In this document: piece after piece, positions 6,094 to 9,566 of the stretch
How the letters are laid out: each line of letters begins with the position of its first letter
How positions within the stretch are numbered: the stretch's first letter is position 1
From: CALMJB01 sp963977945
GTDB lineage: Bacteria > Actinomycetota > Actinomycetes > Nanopelagicales > Nanopelagicaceae
Direction of reading: 5' to 3'
DNA length: 9,566 bases
Assembly (NCBI GenBank): GCA_963977945.1
Contig: CAXBQO010000037.1
Coordinates: 1-9,566, forward strand
The notes under the pieces: model-generated
What the model saw: only the letters and a program-made list of their open reading frames with translations
The model's database searches: none
What the model was told of the DNA's origin: nothing
Program-made: the position numbers and the translations under genes

Positions 6094-8991
6094 ATGACAA
6101 TTCATGAACGATTAATAGTTCGTGGCGCAAGAGAACACAATCTAAAAAATGTGAATCTTGATATGCCGCGCAATGCCTTAATCGTTTTCACCGGGTTATC
6201 AGGTTCTGGTAAATCATCTCTAGCCTTTGACACGATTTTTGCCGAAGGACAGCGTCGTTACGTTGAATCTTTATCAGCTTATGCTCGCCAATTTTTAGGT
6301 CAGATGGATAAACCAGATGTTGATTTTATTGAAGGTTTATCACCGGCGGTTTCAATTGATCAAAAATCAACCAACCGAAATCCGCGCTCAACCGTTGGCA
6401 CAATTACCGAGGTTTACGATTATTTACGTTTGTTATTTGCCAGAGCTGGAAAACCACATTGTCCAAAATGTGGATCAGAAATAACCCGCCAAACTCCGCA
6501 AAATATTGTCGATCAAATTCTTGCAATGCCCGAAGGAACCAAATTTCAGGTATTGGCGCCAGTAATTAGAGAGCGCAAAGGAGAGTTTTTAGATCTATTC
6601 AAAGAGTTTAATGTTCAAGGTTATTCCAGAGTTCGCGTCGATGGCACGGTTTATCAAATAGCGGATGTTCCTAAACTTAAAAAGCAGGAAAAACATTCAA
6701 TAGAAGTTGTAATTGATCGTTTAACTGCAAAATCCGAAAGTAAATCACGTATTACCGATTCCATTGAGACGGCATTGCGACTGGCAAACGGTTTAGTTAT
6801 TTTAGATTTTGTTGATGAAAAACCAGGCTCTAAAGAGAGAGAGCGAAGTTTTAGTGAAAAGTTTGCTTGTCCTAAGTGTGAAATTTCTTTTGAAGAGTTA
6901 GAGCCAAGATCTTTCTCTTTTAATTCACCCTTTGGCGCATGTCCAGAATGCACCGGAATTGGCAGTCGCCTTGAAGTTGATGAAGAGCTATTGGTTCCAG
7001 ATGATTCAAAATCTTTATACGAAGGCGCAATTGCGCCTTGGAGTGGTGGTCAATCACAAGAATATTTTGAGAGATTGCTTGAGGGATTAGCAGCTGATTT
7101 GAGATTTTCAATGGATGCGCCTTGGCACAAACTTTCCGAAAAAGCGAAAGATGCAATCTTGCACGGCTGGGATTACGAGGTGCATGTTAAATATCGAAAC
7201 CGATATGGACGTGTAAGAAATTACTCAACCGGTTTTGAAGGTGTGGTGCCATTCATCGAGCGCAGACACTCTGAAACAGATAGCGACTACAGTCGAGAAA
7301 AATATGAAGCATTCATGCGCGAGACACCTTGCCCTGTTTGTAAAGGTGCCAGATTAAAACCAGAAATATTGGCGGTTACTTTAGGAAGCAAGAGTATTGC
7401 GCAAGTTTGCGAACTCTCAATTGAAGAGTGTGCAGTTTTCTTAAAGAATTTGAATTTAAATGCTAGAGAGAAACAGATTGCCGATCGAGTATTAAAAGAG
7501 GTTAATGCCAGACTTGGATTTTTATTAGATGTTGGACTTGATTACTTATCGCTAGATCGGGCAGCAGCAACATTATCGGGCGGGGAAGCACAACGCATTC
7601 GGTTGGCTACTCAAATTGGTTCTGGATTAGTTGGAGTTTTGTATGTTTTAGATGAGCCAAGTATTGGGCTTCATCAAAGAGACAACCGTCGTCTAATTGA
7701 AACTCTGACCAGGTTACGGGATTTAGGAAATACCCTAATTGTGGTCGAACATGATGAAGAAACAATTCGTACCGCAGATTGGATTGTAGATATTGGACCA
7801 GGAGCCGGCGAACATGGCGGAAAAGTTGTTTCATCTGGCAGTTATCAAGAGTTAATAAATAGCAAAGCCTCAATCACTGGAGACTATTTAGCAGGTCGAA
7901 GAGAGATTGCTACTCCGAAAAAGCGCAGAGCAATCTCAGACCGAAAACTGATTGTGAAACAAGCAAAAGAAAATAATCTAAAAAATATCGATGTGGAATT
8001 TCCACTAGCGGCTTTTGTAGCCGTTACAGGGGTCAGTGGGTCAGGAAAATCCACTTTGGTAAATGACATTTTGTATTCATCGCTTGCTAAAAAATTAAAC
8101 AATGCCCGAATAGTTCCAGGGCGACATCGTTCCATTTTAGGTATGGATGAACTAGACAAAGTAGTTCACGTTGATCAATCACCAATAGGTCGAACACCAA
8201 GATCTAATCCGGCAACTTACACCGGAGTCTTTGACAAGATACGCGCGCTATTTGCTGAAACATCTGAGGCGAAAGTTCGTGGTTATCAGCAAGGCAGATT
8301 CTCCTTCAATGTAAAAGGCGGCCGATGTGAAAACTGCGCCGGCGATGGCACCATCACAATTGAAATGAATTTTTTACCTGATGTTTACGTTCCGTGCGAG
8401 GTTTGTCATGGTGCTAGATACAACCGCGAGACATTAGAAGTTCACTACAAAGGAAAAACCATTGCGCAAGTTTTGGATATGCCAATTGAACAAGCAGCCG
8501 ACTTTTTTGAATCGGTTCCAAGTATCGCCAGGTATTTAAAAACATTATGTGACGTTGGTTTGGGATATGTGCGATTAGGACAATCAGCCCCCACACTTTC
8601 AGGTGGTGAAGCCCAACGCGTAAAACTCGCTACTGAATTACAGCGGCGCAGCACTGGCCGAACCATCTATGTGTTAGATGAACCAACTACGGGGCTACAT
8701 TTTGAAGATGTTAGAAAATTGTTATTGGTATTAAATCGATTGGTTGATACCGGAAATTCTGTGGTGGTAATTGAACACAATCTTGATGTCATTAAATCTG
8801 CCGACTGGGTGATTGATTTAGGACCAGAAGGTGGCGATAAGGGCGGAACTCTTGTCGCTTGTGGTCGACCAGAAGAGTTGGCAAAAAATAAAGATAGTTA
8901 CACCGGAAGATTTTTGGCAGAGGCATTAGCCCGTTCCAAACCAGAATTAGCATCAGTTAAAACCAGTAAAGCAAAATCTAAAGCCTCTTAA
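6094..8991 (+). CDS. uvrA: Excinuclease ABC subunit A (UvrA damage-sensing ATPase)
   Basis: This 965-residue protein is the dimeric ABC-type ATPase that recognises DNA damage and loads UvrB. Both nucleotide-binding domains are intact. The first has Walker A GLSGSGKSS (34-42, Lys40), signature LSGGEAQR (from 494) and Walker B ending in Asp520-Glu521. The second has Walker A GVSGSGKST (Lys652), signature LSGGEAQR (from 835) and Asp862-Glu863. Two four-cysteine zinc modules are present: C259/C262 with C283/C286, and C745/C748 with C768/C771, the latter being the damage-sensing zinc finger. A further CPKC (123-126) lies in the UvrB-binding region. The C-terminal tail is rich in Lys and Ser. The start follows the uvrB stop by 3 nt in the same reading frame, with GGGA about 9 nt upstream as a modest ribosome-binding site. 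Length is normal for the family. It is probably co-transcribed with uvrB and uvrC. Confidence 0.98.
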   Translation: MTIHERLIVRGAREHNLKNVNLDMPRNALIVFTGLSGSGKSSLAFDTIFAEGQRRYVESLSAYARQFLGQMDKPDVDFIEGLSPAVSIDQKSTNRNPRSTVGTITEVYDYLRLLFARAGKPHCPKCGSEITRQTPQNIVDQILAMPEGTKFQVLAPVIRERKGEFLDLFKEFNVQGYSRVRVDGTVYQIADVPKLKKQEKHSIEVVIDRLTAKSESKSRITDSIETALRLANGLVILDFVDEKPGSKERERSFSEKFACPKCEISFEELEPRSFSFNSPFGACPECTGIGSRLEVDEELLVPDDSKSLYEGAIAPWSGGQSQEYFERLLEGLAADLRFSMDAPWHKLSEKAKDAILHGWDYEVHVKYRNRYGRVRNYSTGFEGVVPFIERRHSETDSDYSREKYEAFMRETPCPVCKGARLKPEILAVTLGSKSIAQVCELSIEECAVFLKNLNLNAREKQIADRVLKEVNARLGFLLDVGLDYLSLDRAAATLSGGEAQRIRLATQIGSGLVGVLYVLDEPSIGLHQRDNRRLIETLTRLRDLGNTLIVVEHDEETIRTADWIVDIGPGAGEHGGKVVSSGSYQELINSKASITGDYLAGRREIATPKKRRAISDRKLIVKQAKENNLKNIDVEFPLAAFVAVTGVSGSGKSTLVNDILYSSLAKKLNNARIVPGRHRSILGMDELDKVVHVDQSPIGRTPRSNPATYTGVFDKIRALFAETSEAKVRGYQQGRFSFNVKGGRCENCAGDGTITIEMNFLPDVYVPCEVCHGARYNRETLEVHYKGKTIAQVLDMPIEQAADFFESVPSIARYLKTLCDVGLGYVRLGQSAPTLSGGEAQRVKLATELQRRSTGRTIYVLDEPTTGLHFEDVRKLLLVLNRLVDTGNSVVVIEHNLDVIKSADWVIDLGPEGGDKGGTLVACGRPEELAKNKDSYTGRFLAEALARSKPELASVKTSKAKSKAS

Positions 8992-8992
8992 A

Positions 8993-9566
8993 GTGGAATC
9001 CTCCCCGAGTTATAGACCAAAACAGATTCCGGAAGCTGCCGGTGTCTATAGATTTTTTGATAATCAAGATCGAGTTCTTTATGTAGGTAAAGCAAAGAAT
9101 CTAAAAAATAGATTGAATTCATATTTTGGATCAAATGTTTCTGAGAAAACTAAACAATTAGTAGCTAATGCCAACCGAGTTGATTGGACAATTGTTGGTA
9201 ATGAGATCGAAGCCTTGCAATTGGAATTTACTTGGATTAAATCTGAGAATCCTAAATACAATGTCAGATTTCGCGATGATAAAAGTTATCCCTATTTAGC
9301 AGTTGATTACTCCGATGAATTTCCCAAAATATATGTAACCAGATCACGGCGAAATCAAAAAAGTAAGTACTTTGGTCCTTACATTCAAAGTTGGGCGCTA
9401 CGATCAACATTTGAAGCGCTACAACGATTATTTCCAATTAGATCTTGTACCGACAGCAATTTTGATTTTGCCCGTCGCACCAAACGAAATTGTTTATTAG
9501 GGGATATCGGAAAATGCAGCGCCCCGTGCGTTGATCGTATATCAGCAACAGATCACCGCAAGATTG
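8993..9566 (+). CDS. uvrC: Excinuclease ABC subunit C, N-terminal part (3' end outside window)
   Basis: The first 191 codons of UvrC, the nuclease that cuts both sides of a lesion, run to the window edge. The N-terminal GIY-YIG domain, responsible for the 3' incision, is seen as GVY (17-19) and YVG (30-32), with catalytic Arg40 in KNLKNRL and Glu78 in EIEALQLE. Cys152, Cys167, Cys175 and Cys179 form the CX14CX7CX3C set corresponding to the cysteines that bind an iron-sulfur cluster in E. coli UvrC. The start is GTG at 8993, one base after the uvrA stop; it gives MESSPSYRPKQIPEAAGVYRF, aligning with mycobacterial UvrC starts, and no ATG fits. No strong Shine-Dalgarno is seen, so translation probably depends on ribosomes finishing uvrA. 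The UVR motif, RNase H-like domain and helix-hairpin-helix region lie beyond the window. Confidence 0.97.
   Translation, partial: MESSPSYRPKQIPEAAGVYRFFDNQDRVLYVGKAKNLKNRLNSYFGSNVSEKTKQLVANANRVDWTIVGNEIEALQLEFTWIKSENPKYNVRFRDDKSYPYLAVDYSDEFPKIYVTRSRRNQKSKYFGPYIQSWALRSTFEALQRLFPIRSCTDSNFDFARRTKRNCLLGDIGKCSAPCVDRISATDHRKI

Noticed and set aside
6654..6953. Minus-strand open frame of 99 codons inside uvrA
   Set aside because: It overlaps conserved UvrA sequence including the first zinc module, is Ser-rich with no family resemblance, and has no promoter or ribosome-binding site.
7884..8159. Minus-strand open frame of 91 codons inside uvrA
   Set aside because: It lies over the second Walker A region of UvrA on the opposite strand and shows no independent coding signal.
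1..9566. tRNA or rRNA genes, CRISPR arrays, insertion sequences, long repeats, or a novel defence or mobile system
   Set aside because: Almost every base is accounted for by six well-known housekeeping genes and one transporter. No repeat arrays, transposase motifs or cloverleaf-like segments were seen, and intergenic space totals only about 260 bp.

Overview
The window reads as chromosomal core sequence from an actinobacterium with unusually AT-rich DNA. The proteins resemble their Mycobacterium/Streptomyces counterparts almost motif for motif: an RpsA with the actinobacterial four-S1-domain layout, a UvrB beginning MRPVSDL, and a Pol I O-helix with the KAMSYGLAYG pattern. The gene order polA-rpsA-coaE-uvrB is also the actinobacterial one. 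By eye the base composition is well below the GC content of most Actinobacteria, and intergenic gaps are tiny. The best guess is therefore a streamlined freshwater lineage (acI / Nanopelagicales type); this is an inference from remembered family sequences, not from a search.

Layout: bases 1-576 hold the 3' end of polA (DNA polymerase I). Converging on it from the minus strand is a 12-helix MFS transporter gene (608-1834). A 132-bp divergent intergenic region carries a likely sigma-A promoter and a strong Shine-Dalgarno for rpsA, plus a 13-bp palindrome beside a candidate -10 for the transporter. rpsA (1967-3310, TTG start) is followed by a 96-bp pyrimidine-rich gap, and then by a head-to-tail run coaE (3407-4006), uvrB (4003-6090), uvrA (6094-8991) and uvrC (8993 to beyond the window end). 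The joints in that run are a 4-bp ATGA overlap, a 3-bp gap and a 1-bp gap.

How the genes work together: UvrA finds bulky or UV damage, loads UvrB, and UvrC makes the two incisions. DNA polymerase I, encoded 3.4 kb upstream, normally fills the resulting gap. The window therefore contains most of the nucleotide-excision-repair pathway, with the three excinuclease genes in one apparent operon headed by the last enzyme of coenzyme A synthesis. rpsA supplies ribosomal protein S1.

I found no mobile elements, RNA genes, CRISPR arrays or broken genes, and no evidence for a previously undescribed system. The observations of interest are small: promoter and leader architecture, operon compaction, one active-site residue in Pol I, and the transporter inserted into otherwise conserved gene order.
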